A DNA stretch of 64,000 nucleotides from positions 620,001 through 684,000 of the forward strand of contig OY723280.1 in assembly GCA_963210315.1 (NCBI GenBank). The letters run 5' to 3'. Source of the stretch: Rhynchopus euleeides (taxonomy: Eukaryota; Euglenozoa; Diplonemea; Diplonemida; Diplonemidae). Made by a program: the position numbers and the translations under genes. The notes beneath the pieces are model-generated. The model saw nothing but the letters and a program-made list of their open reading frames with translations, did no database searches and was not told the origin of the DNA. Below are positions 31,197-42,792 of the stretch, piece by piece; the first letter of the stretch is position 1; each line of letters starts with the position of its first letter.

Positions 31197-33521
31197 TCAG
31201 GTAATCGTTTGAATCGAAAAGTTTAAAACAGTTTGGAGCTCGACAAATACTAACGACATGACACCCAAAGACCCCCGAGACACCAACAGAAGCACATACG
31301 TCCGTAGGAACGGCACCGCCACACCGTGGTTATGAGCGGAGAATGTGATCAGATCAGCCAGGCTCGAGCAGTAATAGGCACACGAGTCCATGTTGCACTC
31401 CCGCTTGTTGATGACGAACAGGATGCGGAAGTACGGGATGACCGTCAGAATCCCCCTCAGATGCGACGAGAGCAGCTGCCGCAGGCGGTACCCCTGCTGC
31501 CCCGGCACATCCGTCAGCCCAAAGTCCTGGGGGAACAGGCCCGCCGGGCCGCGCCGCCGCATCCCCTCCAGCAGGGACCGCTCCCCGTCACCCAGCTCGC
31601 GCTCCATCTCTGCAAAATACTCTTCGTAATCATCCCAACCCTTCCCAGGCCGCAGGATGGAGATCTGGGAAGGCGGCGCTGTCGGCGCACAGGGGATCGA
31701 CAGCTGGAAGTAGTAATGCACCAGGGTCCAGGCGTTCTGCGAAACGGTGTCAACCTGGTTGCGCTGCACATCCCGCCCGAAGGGAAGCGCGGCAAACCCC
31801 TTGCTGATCTCCGTCGCCTTCAGCCAGTTCGGAGCGAGGTTCACCCGCGACGCCTGAGTCCCAGAGCTGGTGAAGATGTCACGCCACACCGCAGACCCCA
31901 CCACCTCCGTCAGCACCGTGTGCAGCCCGCGGAATATATTCTGCACAGGCACCGCGGCTGCCTCCCGCTTCTCGCTGCCCAGGTCCGACACCTGCGAGAC
32001 ACCCAGGTGTGTCATAAACAGCGTATGCAGGCATGTCGCAATGCTGAGCTCCAACGGGGGGCGCGAAGCGCCCCCAACACGCTCCTCACCAGACCCGGCA
32101 AACGCAGCGTACAGCGTGCTGGCGTGGCAGCGCGACAGAAGGTGCAGCAGGGGGAGAGAGCACGGGCGCCCCTCAGCCTGGATGTCCCGCAGCACCGCCC
32201 CCTTGGGCAGCGTCAGGGGTGTCGCGTCGAAGGAGCCCTGTGGGAAGTAGGCCGCAAAGGCTTGGTCTATCGCGATGACATGCAGCGACGCTTTGAAGAG
32301 CTGCGTCGTCAGCATGTGCGAATCGCTCGGAGGGAGGCACCTGTGGTGGTGGCTGTACAGCGTGATGGTGTGTATCAGGTTCGACACGCTGCACCTCCAC
32401 AGCGCAACCACGGGGCTGTCGTCCCCTATGGGGATCAGGTTGGTGATGGAGGCCAGCAGGGTCACCAGCAGCCAGAAGAGACACCCGCAGACGAACCTCA
32501 CCTGCAGGGGCACGATCAGCCGGAGGGAGATGTCGTGGGACTGCAGCCCAGACACCCCTGGAGGGAGGTTCCTCCTTGGGCCGGTCTGCCCGTGGTTGGG
32601 GTTGGTTGAAGTATAGACAGCCTCGCCCAGTGATTCCATGCGGTGGAGCAGGAGGGCAGCATGCCGGTCCACATCGCTGCTGGAGAACACCCACTCCTCC
32701 TGCTCGTCCTGCCCTTCGGTGGTGTAGTCTGTCGGCGGCGTCAGGTCTGTCTCCACATCGCCCAGGCTGAGGAATGAGAGAACCTTGCTGGGCACCACCT
32801 TGGGCTCAGCACACCCTCTCTTGCTGGGGCTCTTGATGTTGAGGGGGACTGCATAGAGGCTTTCGAAGCTCCTCTGCAACAGGAAGGCGCTCTGGTCGAG
32901 CAGCTCGTAGACGAATGCGACCTGAAGCTGCCTGTCGTTGTCCTGCCCGCAGTACCCCAGGAGCTGTGTGAAATAGGATGTGGAAACAAGCTCGAGCAGG
33001 GATGTGGAGAGCCAGATGTAGCTGTCCATCTCGCAGAGGGAGCGCCCTGCGTTGTGCCGTGGGGGGAGGCCGAATATTTTTATGTCGGATTTCCGGAGCA
33101 TCTTGAGCTGGACGAACGACGCATGCATGAGAAAAGGGACGTACGGTGCAATCTGCTCCTGCACAGCTGGATTCGGCTCCAGGATGGAGGCGAGCTCATA
33201 GAGAAGTGCAGCGACGCGGCATTCGACATCACGGATGAGCTGCGTCGGGCGTGTGTTGTGGCATCGCACCAGAAACTCGAGGAACTCCCCGATGGATTTG
33301 ACAGCGGTGTCCGCAGCCGCGGCATAGACAGCCCTCTCCTCGCAGACGATGCAGAGGAGCTGCCCAACCAGGCCCACGTTGTACTCCGTGCCGGTGTCTA
33401 GGGGTGCGTCACCCAGAAGCACCTTCATCAGCTGGCTCACCTCATAGAAAACAAGCTGCGCGCTGTCGCTGCTCCACTCCAGCATGTGCCGCCAGTTCTG
33501 ATGCGACCGTTCCGCAGACAT
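31197..33521 (-). CDS. Hypothetical helical protein, 774 aa
   Basis: One uninterrupted frame from ATG 33521 (MSAERSHQNWRHMLEWSS) to 31197. The frame continues upstream to 33737, but that part is Pro/His-rich and looks non-coding. The sequence is leucine-rich and mostly helical, with many regular hydrophobic repeats (LLYELASILEPNP, LLVTLLASITNLIPIG), suggesting an alpha-solenoid of the armadillo/HEAT kind. One stretch near 400-425 is hydrophobic enough to be a membrane helix but is more likely buried. The C-terminal half has an acidic segment (DDYEEYFAEMERELGDGE). I do not recognise the family. Composition and length give high confidence that it is a gene. Confidence 0.8.
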   Translation of the reverse strand: MSAERSHQNWRHMLEWSSDSAQLVFYEVSQLMKVLLGDAPLDTGTEYNVGLVGQLLCIVCEERAVYAAAADTAVKSIGEFLEFLVRCHNTRPTQLIRDVECRVAALLYELASILEPNPAVQEQIAPYVPFLMHASFVQLKMLRKSDIKIFGLPPRHNAGRSLCEMDSYIWLSTSLLELVSTSYFTQLLGYCGQDNDRQLQVAFVYELLDQSAFLLQRSFESLYAVPLNIKSPSKRGCAEPKVVPSKVLSFLSLGDVETDLTPPTDYTTEGQDEQEEWVFSSSDVDRHAALLLHRMESLGEAVYTSTNPNHGQTGPRRNLPPGVSGLQSHDISLRLIVPLQVRFVCGCLFWLLVTLLASITNLIPIGDDSPVVALWRCSVSNLIHTITLYSHHHRCLPPSDSHMLTTQLFKASLHVIAIDQAFAAYFPQGSFDATPLTLPKGAVLRDIQAEGRPCSLPLLHLLSRCHASTLYAAFAGSGEERVGGASRPPLELSIATCLHTLFMTHLGVSQVSDLGSEKREAAAVPVQNIFRGLHTVLTEVVGSAVWRDIFTSSGTQASRVNLAPNWLKATEISKGFAALPFGRDVQRNQVDTVSQNAWTLVHYYFQLSIPCAPTAPPSQISILRPGKGWDDYEEYFAEMERELGDGERSLLEGMRRRGPAGLFPQDFGLTDVPGQQGYRLRQLLSSHLRGILTVIPYFRILFVINKRECNMDSCAYYCSSLADLITFSAHNHGVAVPFLRTYVLLLVSRGSLGVMSLVFVELQTVLNFSIQTIT

Positions 33522-35123
33522 GGCGAAGCCTTCCCCTTTGGGTGTGTGTATGGGATGGGGGGTGGTGGGAATGTGGTGTGCAGGGCACACCCTCGCACCC
33601 CCTGTGTGGCGGCGGATGGTGGGGGGGGGGGGGGGGGGTGTTGGACGGTGGGGGTGCCCTGTCAAGGGGGCACCAGGAGGACACAACTGACATATCACTC
33701 GAGGGCCCATATCGATCACCACTGCTCCCCACCCCACTGGCGCCCCCCTCGATAGGATCCTCTGGGGCCTCCCAGCCCGGCAGGGCTGGCGAAGAGGCGC
33801 TGGGAGTTGTGGAAGGATGACTGGCCAGCACCAGTAGTACAGACGCTACATGCGTTCCTGGAGCACGGCGGGATCTGCTTCTGCCGTGCTCGGCACACGT
33901 CGGGTGCCGACACTCGCAGCAACCCCTCCTGCAGGAGCAGTGCTCCACCGCACTGCTCATCCCCGACCAGGTGCCGAAACACCTGAGGGCCGTCACATTT
34001 GTTGTAAGACGTGACGAAGACGTACGTACGGAGCGGCGTTACCTCGCTGTTCTACAGGGGTGAACCTTATCCAGGGTGCAATTTTTCCGGCAAAGTGTCT
34101 GGGGGGGGGAGAGGGTTCTGAATTATGTTGCACGTTGGGCTGGACCCCCCTGAACACCGCATCCTCCTCACAAAACTCCCAGATTCGAGTGTTATGTAGA
34201 CAGGATATGAACCAAACGCTGAGGTGCGCAGGGCAACACCGCAATCAACACCAAGCCAACCAAGGCGGGAGAAGTCACAGAAGCCTTCAAGATGGGATAA
34301 ATCCGCTCAATACTGCCTAGTGATACACCGGTGACGCGGGGGTGTGGGGTGAGGGGGTGGGCGGAAATAGGCTTGCGGATCCCTCCGTCGCTTCCGACTG
34401 CTGTATTCTCTTCTTTGTTTGCATCTCTTCCACCCCTCCCACCTGATCCCGTCTGCCGAATCTAAAAGTGCAGAAGGGGGTGCGCGGGGTATGGGGACAA
34501 AGACACAATCAGCGCTGCCTTCTTGCACTGCTTCTTTTTGGGATGCGAAACACCACGCAGCAAGCCACGGATACTTCATCTCATACTCATGGCACAACCC
34601 AGGCTGGCCACCCGCTATCCTCCACAGAAGCTGTGCTGAACGAATCATGTCGCACATGGAAAACAAGCTCTTTGAGCCGCAAGGAAGGCAGTCCGCTCGG
34701 GGCCTCTTTGGAGGAACAGCAGGAAATACGTTACGCAGGGCAAGATTAAACCCGCCAAAAGCCACCCCACACAGCTGGGCGTTGGTTCTGCGATTGAGCT
34801 GACTGGCGGCTATCTCTAAAACCGCAGCAGAATACCATCGTTTCTCTTGCTAACCGTGCCGGCATTCCACGGCAATAACATCTAGGGTATACACACGACA
34901 CCGCGTGGGATATATCAAAACCAAACCCCCCCCCCCCCATTTTACATTCGTTGTTCGGGAGAGCAGGCATGCAGCGATAACAATACGCCATCGCCACCTC
35001 ACCACCACCGCCACCAAAACCCAAACTGCTGAGGGAGAAGGGGGAGGGTGGGGGAGGGGTTGGAGGTGGGTTGTGTTGCAGCATATCCCACCCCATCCCC
35101 CCCCACAACCAATTCTACGGGTC
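33522..35123. other. Intergenic, 3' side of primase gene
   Basis: 1.6 kb without a supported gene. G run at 33621-33640 just upstream of the 774-aa gene (a C tract on its strand); C run at 34927-34939. Confidence 0.45.
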
Positions 35124-37126
35124 TCAACTCATGTTGGCATCTGCTGCCGACTCCTCTGCTGCCCGCTGCTCCTCGAGGCGTTCGACGTACGTCTCCAGGA
35201 GGTTGATGCGTGGCAGCGGGCCCTGCCCCAGGCGCGACAGGTGGGGGGCATCGCGGAACGGTTTGAACTCATCCAGCTCACTAGGCAGGAAGGGGACGCA
35301 GAGCATCCCTGTCCCGGGGTGGATCGAGTAGGGGCTTTTGAGAAGATGGTTCCGCTTCGTCGACACCATCACATCCTGCAGGGGGGTGTGGAGGTGTTGG
35401 TGGAGTAGATTACACAGCAGGAGCGCCACAGAGAACGAAGGACACTCCCTCTGATATATCCCTCTGATAAGTCCGATTTCTCAACTATTAACACGGTGGG
35501 GCCGGACCCTGTGGGTTACCCCTTTTTTTAGGCACCCCCCCTCCCCCACACCCAGGCATTTAGGCACACCCAGTCCCGAAATTCGGTACCCCACGGGTTG
35601 TCGGACCTCACCGTGTTTGCACACCCCACACCCCTAACCAGCCCCACACCTGCAACACATCCCCGCATCACAAAGCAACATACCAGCCTTGGGTAGGTGT
35701 ACATCAGCTCGACAACCGTCGGGACCCAGTCCATGGGGTTGTGCCTGCCGTACTGCCCAGCCCCCCGAGGTGGGTGGAGGTGCTTGATGGCGCTCCACGT
35801 GTCTGCAGGGGAAAGGGTGCCGTCAACACACTTCTGCAGCAGCTCCCCCACCTTGGGGAGGAGGGGCGAGCCTGCCATGCGCGCGTTGAAGATGGAGCGC
35901 ACCGACTCAGCGACCACCGCGTTGCTGAGGTTGTTGGGGTTGTCAAGGTTCAGCACGATCTCAGCGAAGGCAGGCCGCAGCTGTGACACCAGGAGGTTGG
36001 CGATGAAGGGGTGCACCGTGCCCATCTGGAGATCCTTCTCTACGACAAGACGCGACTCTTCGAGGGAGCGCCCGGCGACAAACACCTCGATGTACTTCGC
36101 GACAGCGGCGCGCTGGTCGTTGGTGAGGCGACGTGCCTTCTCATCAGACACCCAGCAGTGGACCCCTCGACGCCCACTGAAGATCCAGAGGCGGTGGCGG
36201 AAACCGAAGTCTTCTTCAAGGATTGCGTCTAAAGCCCTCACGCCGGCAACCATGAATTCCCAGCAGGCGTCGCACATCTTCTTCTCTTTGCAGCACACGC
36301 GGATATCGTCGTAGTCACTAGCGTCGATATCAAAGATGAGCTCCCTCTCGACTGCCTCAAACTTCCCGACTGCCTTCTCCCGCAGCTTCGGCTGGTGTGT
36401 ATAAACGGGGCCGATCTCAATCCGGTGCGGCTCGAATGCCGAAATTCCCTTCAGCAGATCCGCTGCAGTTTCGTAACTCTTATACCTCGCCATTAGGTCC
36501 TTCCCCTGCGGGGTTCCGTCTGGGTTGAACGCCGGCTTCTGGAAGACAAACTGTGTCGGTTGGGTTGATGTTGTGCAGAGGGGGGCAGGAGGGTGAGTGC
36601 CATATTGAAGAAGAGGGAAATTGAATGACACCTAAGCAAAACTGCGGCGATAAATCAACCACCGCTTGCGTTGACTGGGGCTTCAGCAGCGGAGGGGCGC
36701 CCCAGCAGCCACGCCAGCACCCGAGAGAAGAGAAGATAGAGAGAGTGTGGATATTCACACCTAAAGCATACGAGAGAGAGGGAGAGAGAGATAATTGACC
36801 TTTCGATCCCCACACACACACACACCCTCCCAACAAGTTGAACAACCCCTTGCTGAAGCCGTGCAGAGAAACACAACCAACTGCCACCCCCTCCCTCCCC
36901 TTCCCACACCCCGGCATACCTCACGCCTTCGGAAGAGGGTATCCTTCCCATACGACAGCCAGCGGTGCAGCAGACCCACAGGGTAGCTGTGTTCGTAGTA
37001 CATCAGCATGTGGACGGGCTCAACTGGCAGGTTCTGCTGCTGGTCTTGCCTCTGCCCGTCCTCCTCCTCTGCCGCACCTGTCGCGTCCTCCATGTGCACA
37101 TCCTCAGTGGCGGGGTCGACGTCCAT
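35124..37126 (-). CDS. PRIM1: DNA primase small (catalytic) subunit, 3 exons
   Basis: Exons 37126-36920 (69 codons), 36550-35684 (289) and 35375-35124 (83 plus stop) give 441 residues, close to the ~420 of animal enzymes. Introns are 369 and 308 nt, both phase 0, GTATGC...GACACAG and GTATGT...CTGCAG. Motifs: N-terminal YEHSYPVGLLHRWLSYG; catalytic pair FDIDASDYDD (Asp143, Asp145); zinc site CC-x5-C-x2-C (155, 156, 162, 165); SGRRGVHCWVSD; and the third metal ligand Asp359 at the start of exon 3 followed by KRNHLLKSPYSIHPGTG. All catalytic residues are present. It makes RNA primers with the large subunit and DNA polymerase alpha in the nucleus. The N terminus has an acidic/Gln-rich extension of ~35 residues. 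Exon joins are supported by family continuity at both borders. Confidence 0.95.
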
Positions 37127-37339
37127 CGTGACAACCCTGGGCAGTCCAAGGCAAACAGAGGCAACACAGAGGCAAGCGCCGCTCCTATGCTACGCAACGC
37201 CTCACACAGTGCCCCCCCCCCAATCGTATGGGTGTCAGGGGCGAGCGGGGGGCGGAGCCAACAGCCCCTCTCCCTGCAGGGCGGGGGTGGTATATCTCAC
37301 AGATTTGGCAGACTGGCATGACACGTAGGGCTTCGCGAA
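37127..37339. other. 5' region of primase gene
   Basis: Short intergenic stretch before MULE-like element 2. No gene. Confidence 0.4.
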
Positions 37340-37348
37340 CTGACGAGT

Positions 37349-38133
37349 CAGGCCTGTCGCTAACTTTTCGATTATGGAGATTTGGTGGGTTGACGCTCCT
37401 GTTTTGGGGGGGGATCAGGGGGAAACACTAGGGGTCAATTTTTCTCGCGCGCGCTTCGCGCGCGCTCGTGTTGTTGCCTAATTTTCCCGTCGGTGGACCG
37501 CTAGGTGGGCACGGTGTGAGGCGCTGGGTTCCTTCCGTGGTTCCTCTCCCGCTCGCGCCATCCTCGGGTGCCGGAAGAAACCCAAAAAATGGCTTTCGGG
37601 ACCATGATTTACCCCCTGATATGCCACGGCCGTTGAAGCGCAAGGACTTGGTTACTAGACGGGCACGCGAGATGGGGGGTCTGGGGGTCGGAGCCCCCCA
37701 GCCGCCGGAGGCCACGGTAGTGAACATCTGTTCATTGTGGGCGTACAGATTCTGTGTGAGTTGGCTGCGTCCTCCTGAGGCTACTGGAGCTGTTGGATTC
37801 CTGACCTGTGTGCACACGCTATACAGGGGGGTCTGGGGGGCGGAGCCCCCCAGCCGCCGGAGGCCACGGTAGTGAGCATCTGTTCCTGCAAAACCATACT
37901 CTCTTCGACGTCGACCCAGTGAAAGTGGGTTGACGCTTGGTCGACGCTTGGTGAGCGTCGACCCAGTGGAACCGGGTCAACGCTAGGTTAGCGTCGACCC
38001 GGAATGGGTTGACGCTTGGTCCAGGCTTGAATGGCAACCCAGTTCCACTGGGTCGACGCTGGGTCGACGCTTTTTTATGGGGGGGGAAACCCAAAATCAC
38101 TGGGTCGACGGTCGACGCTTAGCGACATGCCTG
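37349..38133. mobile_element. MULE-like element 2, 9-bp TSD
   Basis: 785 bp, same ends as the element at 9488 (CAGGCCTGTCGCTAA). Flanked by a different 9-bp repeat, CTGACGAGT (37340-37348, 38134-38142), so it is an independent insertion. Hairpin modules at 37674-37733 and 37825-37886. Compared with element 1 it lacks a stretch of GGGTCGACGCT repeats near its right end. Confidence 0.9.
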
Positions 38134-38499
38134 CTGACGAGTGTTCCAACCGGGGGGGGGGGGGGAAGGGGGTAGAGGGAGGAACAGGAGGGGGATGGGG
38201 AGTGGGGGCAGGGTCTTCCGATAGTAAAATATCATCCCAGCCCCACCTCCTTCCCCCCCCCTTCCCCAATAGCATCGTATGTCCATCCCTCTGCCGGCTT
38301 TGGCACGTTTGCTTTCTCGCGAACTGGGGGGGGGGGGGGTGGGAAGGGGAGGGCTGTCAAGGCAAGCAATGCCTTGGCCCAGCCCAGTGGGCGGAGGAGG
38401 GGCATGTCTGTGTGTTTCTTCTTTGGGTTGATTTTTCTCATTTTTTCAGGGGAGGGGGGGGGGGAGGGGGAAGGTGGGGGGGGGGGGGGGGGGGGGGGT
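38134..38499. other. G-rich spacer
   Basis: Long G runs near 38153, 38327 and 38479-38499. No gene. The last run is the insertion site of the next element. Confidence 0.5.
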
Positions 38500-38501
38500 A
38501 G

Positions 38502-41500
38502 GGGGTCCGACTCCCTGTTTGTTCCTTTGGAACCCCGCGTCCGAAAAACCATTTTTGGCAGATTTGGGCATCTAACCGGCACCCCCGGATGAAAACCACC
38601 TCAAAAATGTGTTCCCACACACCTGTGACCCCAAAACTGACCGAAAACGCACCCTGCGACCCGAAAAAATGGGTGAAAAGTGGGTTTTTCGCCTATTTTG
38701 CCGTTCCAGGGGAAAATGGGCATTTTTCGGGAAAATCACGCCCAAAAATCGAAAATATCGACATCTTGGACCTACCTATAGCACAACTGGGGCCCAAAAA
38801 TGGTTTTTGGGCCATTTCGAACCTGTTTCGGGCACTTTTGCCACATTTTTGGTGGTTTTTTTGCTATTTTTGTGCCTAAAAACGTACCCGGACTGTACCC
38901 GGACTGAAATCGCAGGACACTCTGGACCCATATTTTGGTCAAATATTGGGTGAAAACCGCCGAAAAAGCACCCTGGGAGGTCCAATAGTGCATAACTTCC
39001 ACCAGAACTGCACCGCCATGCCCAAAAATTCTGCAGGAGCCCATTTCAGAATCACGCATTTTTTCAAAGGGCGATATGGGCAGCGCCCCCTTTGAAAAAA
39101 TGCGTGACTCTGATCTGGGTTCTTGCAGAATTTTTGGGCATGGCGGTGCAGTTCTGGTGGAAGTTATGCACTATTGGACCTCCCAGGGTGCTTTTTCGGC
39201 GGTTTTCACCCAATATTTGACCAAAATATGGGTCCAGAGTGTCCTGCGATTTCAGTCCGGGTACAGTCCGGGGACGTTTTTACATACATGGCGCGTTATA
39301 CCCGGTACGTACCGGGTATTTTCGGTATTTCCGGTATTTTGGGTATACCCGGTAGATACCGGGTATACCGAAAAAAAAATCGTTATCCCCGGTATGTACC
39401 GGGTATCGACCCGGTATACCCGGTATAACTGGTATCCTACCCGGTATACCGGATGCATACCCGTGACATACTGGTGATCCTATGTGTGCATGGTGGACTT
39501 CCGCTGGCGAGGGGGTGTCTGAAAGCGGGTATTCGGGCGGACCTGATCTTCAGGTGTACGACACCCTCTTTCAGACACCCAAAAACGGGTGTTTCTCAGC
39601 ATAAATACTACAAGATACTCTTTGGCCTCTGTACTGAGAGTTGCATTGGACGCTTCCACCTCCTGATGATATTGTCTGGAAAAACCCAGTGATGTGTTTT
39701 GCCTGAAGTGCAGAGGTGAGGTGGAGCAGGTGGAGCACGAAACAGAAGTGATCATGAGTCAGAGGCCAGTAAGCAGTCCCGAGTCCGTCGCGTCTCTGTA
39801 GCATTTCCCGTATCACACGAATGTGTTATGCAAAATGAGTGGAAAACCATCGGACGAGGCCCTTGGGTTTCTTGGTCCTTGGGGGCTCACTGGGCCGAAG
39901 CCCCAGGAAGAACGTACGGGTACTGACGTTCTCCCAAGAACTGATGGTAGAACGTCGGTTATCCCAGGGGACATGCCATCTCCAATAGCATCGAGGATAA
40001 CCTATGTGCTCCCATCGGTTCTCCATGGGATACCACGTACGCCTCCCCTGTGGGAGAGATGGTCGCCGGTGGGATATGCCATACGTCCTGTCCACCGTGT
40101 GCCACCACCAAAGCTCATCCGCGTACAGAGCCTGCAACAGAAGTCAACCTGAATAAATACAAGGTCAGAGTTCCACGAGTGATTGCAGATACGTGAGGGT
40201 GTACAGGCACACCATGGACAGATTGAAGCGATCAGGGTTTCCAGACGGGTTGAACAATGGTGATCTCGGGAGAGTACTGTCCGAGGGGACGGTTCGCCTG
40301 CCTTCCTCCGGCATGCATGACACACACCGGATGGGGATTCTTTCAGTGGAGCTTCTTTGTGAGTATGAACCACACATCATCGGTGGAGAAACCAGTCAGG
40401 AGGGTCGGCGTCGGCGTATGCAACGGTAGGTGTGAGGACTCAGCCCCACCCGACAGGCCATCTTCCAAAAGGGTGTCTTTGACCAAAGGCAAATACCTGC
40501 CCGTCATGATCCTGTACCACAGGGAGACGCTTATTGCCCGTGCGTCTGTATTCATTTGTGATGACGGGGGATGGAACCTGTCTAGACCTAGCTACTCCAG
40601 GAACCTACAGCAACTCGGTGTCATGGTAAAAATCGTAGCAACCGTGTTCCCTTCTTCATTACAAGCCATGATGCGTTGACGCTAACCACCCGCATGTGAA
40701 CACGGTACCGCTACGGCCCACACGGTCTATCGCGCTACAAGACAGGCACACGGCACAGGGGGGCCGCTGGAGGAAACGTAGTAGCATCTATTCCTTGCGG
40801 TCTGGATTCCCTCGGGTTCGCGATGCTTGCAAGTAGGAAGGCTCCGCTGTCTCGCAGGAGATCACTGGTCCTTGAGGGTTCATCCTTCAGGGCTTCACAT
40901 ACCTCTGGCTTGTACAATCGTGGACAGTCGCAGCCACCACAGATCACATAAAGTCCCCACTCAAGGAAGTCGAGGAGTTCGAGCTGTTGAACTGAACCAG
41001 AGGGCGACAAGCAGAGTGAATAACATGATGCAAATCAGTGATCTCTGGTGTACCCCTTCGACCATTAAACTCTTCTTCCTCCCACGCCTCCTTTGGCGGC
41101 TGGGAGGATGAACATGAAGACGACGACGACGCCGCCGACTCTTCGATGAAGAGTGGAGGAGGAGGACCTCGAGTGCCTTCGTTGTGGATTTGCTGCGCAC
41201 GAGAAGGTTGAGTTTTCTCCCTGTCAGTGGATAGTGACCCACTGTATTCTTCACTCATAACAAGCAAGCGTTGTTATCCCAAAAAATGGGTGTTCTGACC
41301 ACCTGCGGCTGCTCTAGGTGAAGTTCTGCACAGAGAGTACATATTTTCATCGGATTCAGGTTTTCAGGCCAAATACCCGTCGGATACCGGGAAAATAACA
41401 GTGTTTTTGGCCAAAATTCAAAAAAATTGCCCCGGAGGCGGTCTGACAGCCCAATTCTGCGAGAAACTCGGACAGGAATTTTTTTCCAGCACATTCTGTC

Positions 41501-41994
41501 CAGCCAGAGGGCCAGAAAGTCACCAGAACGCCGTCCAAACGGGTCACCCCAGAAATACCGAAAATACCCGGTACATACCCGGTATATACCGGGTATAACG
41601 CGCCATGTATGTTTTTAGGCACAAAAATAGCAAAAAAACCACCAAAAATGTGGCAAAAGTGCCCGAAACAGGTTCGAAATGGCCCAAAAACCATTTTTGG
41701 GCCCCAGTTGTGCTATAGGTAGGTCCAAGATGTCGATATTTTCGATTTTTGGGCGTGATTTCCCCGAAAAATGCCAATTTTACCTGGAACGGCGAAATAG
41801 GCGAAAACCCCACTTTTTCACCCATTTTTTTTTGCATTTTTCGGGTCGTAGGGTGCGTTTTCGGGCAGTTTTGGGGCCAGAGGATGTGTTTTGACACGTT
41901 TCTGAGGCGGGTTCCACCCGCAGATGCCGGGTAGATGCCCAAATCTGCCAAAAATGGTTTTTCGGACGCTTTTTTAATAGGGAGTCGGACCCCC
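38502..41994. mobile_element. 3.5-kb element with ~400-bp inverted ends, TA TSD
   Basis: Ends GGGGGTCCGACTCCCT and complement, TA on both sides (38500-38501, 41995-41996). The inverted arms extend about 400 bp (38502-38880 continuing at 39280, against 41575-41994). Just inside the arms are clusters of palindromic TACCCGGTA/GGTATACC motifs (39293-39470, 41556-41600). The interior 39480-41350 holds no ORF above ~140 codons, so it is non-autonomous or decayed. Confidence 0.85.
38884..39275. mobile_element. Foldback element with ~190-bp arms nested in the left TIR
   Basis: Nearly perfect inverted repeat: arms 38884-39072 and 39085-39275 around a ~12-nt loop, ends GTACCCGGACTG and similar. The opposite TIR of the surrounding element (41610-41620) is continuous at the equivalent point, so this is an insertion. 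The duplication at its borders is unclear (AC or TAC). Confidence 0.8.
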
Positions 41995-41996
41995 TA

Positions 41997-42790
41997 GGGC
42001 AGTGAAGGCAAAATACGCGTATTTTTCAGAATCCCAATTTTAAAAATACGTTGAACGTTCAAATACGTTGAACGTTCAGCGTATTTGAACGTTTCTCACA
42101 TTGCCTACCGTCTGCAGGGGCCACCAGTCACAAGCCCGCCTTTCCTCAAGCAGAGCAAGGGCGAGTTGGTGGCACCAACGACAGCCGTGCGGAAGACGTC
42201 CTTGGAGCACAATTTTACAGCGACTTGCTTCGCGATGCAGTCGACAACATATCCCTTGTCCTTTGCTCCATGAAGCGGGCTGGTGCAGTTGAGGTGAACC
42301 CCTGCCGGTGGGATATGCCATCCGGTTCTCCCATGCGGGATATCCCATACGTCCTGTACCCGTAGCTCAGGTTCGGCCAGCTCACGTTCGGCCATCCACT
42401 TCCTCTACACGACGGACTCCAGCCGGTCGAGTGGGGTAAAACTGGGAGATATGTCGAGAGGGGGTTGGTACCCCCGCTTTTCCGGAGTTCACCCCTGAAA
42501 AGAGGGGGTACCAACCACCCCTTTCCGGGTTTCCCGCCCCTTCTCGGACTACAGAACCCCTTTTTCACCGACTTTTCGCCACGCGTGACACTCTCCATCC
42601 CACCGGTGTCCCCTTTAGTGTGTGCAGGGGCCCACCCCCTACTGCTAGGGGGGGTTTCATGTGTAGAGTGCACCCAGTGGGTGAAAACGCTCAAAAGCCA
42701 AAAAAACGTTCAACTTCGACGCATTTTTTAGAAAATACGTTGAACGTTCAAATACGTTGAACGTTTTTTACGTATTTTCTATCACTGCCC
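41997..42790. mobile_element. Non-autonomous TIR element P, copy 2
   Basis: 794 bp, same ends as 3248-4033, TA at 41995-41996 and 42791-42792. As with copy 1, its left TA is the right TA of another TIR element. Confidence 0.85.
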
Positions 42791-42792
42791 TA

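Noticed and set aside
31326-32609. 427-codon plus-strand frame opposite the 774-aa gene
   Set aside because: Arg/Gln/His-rich composition typical of an antisense shadow.
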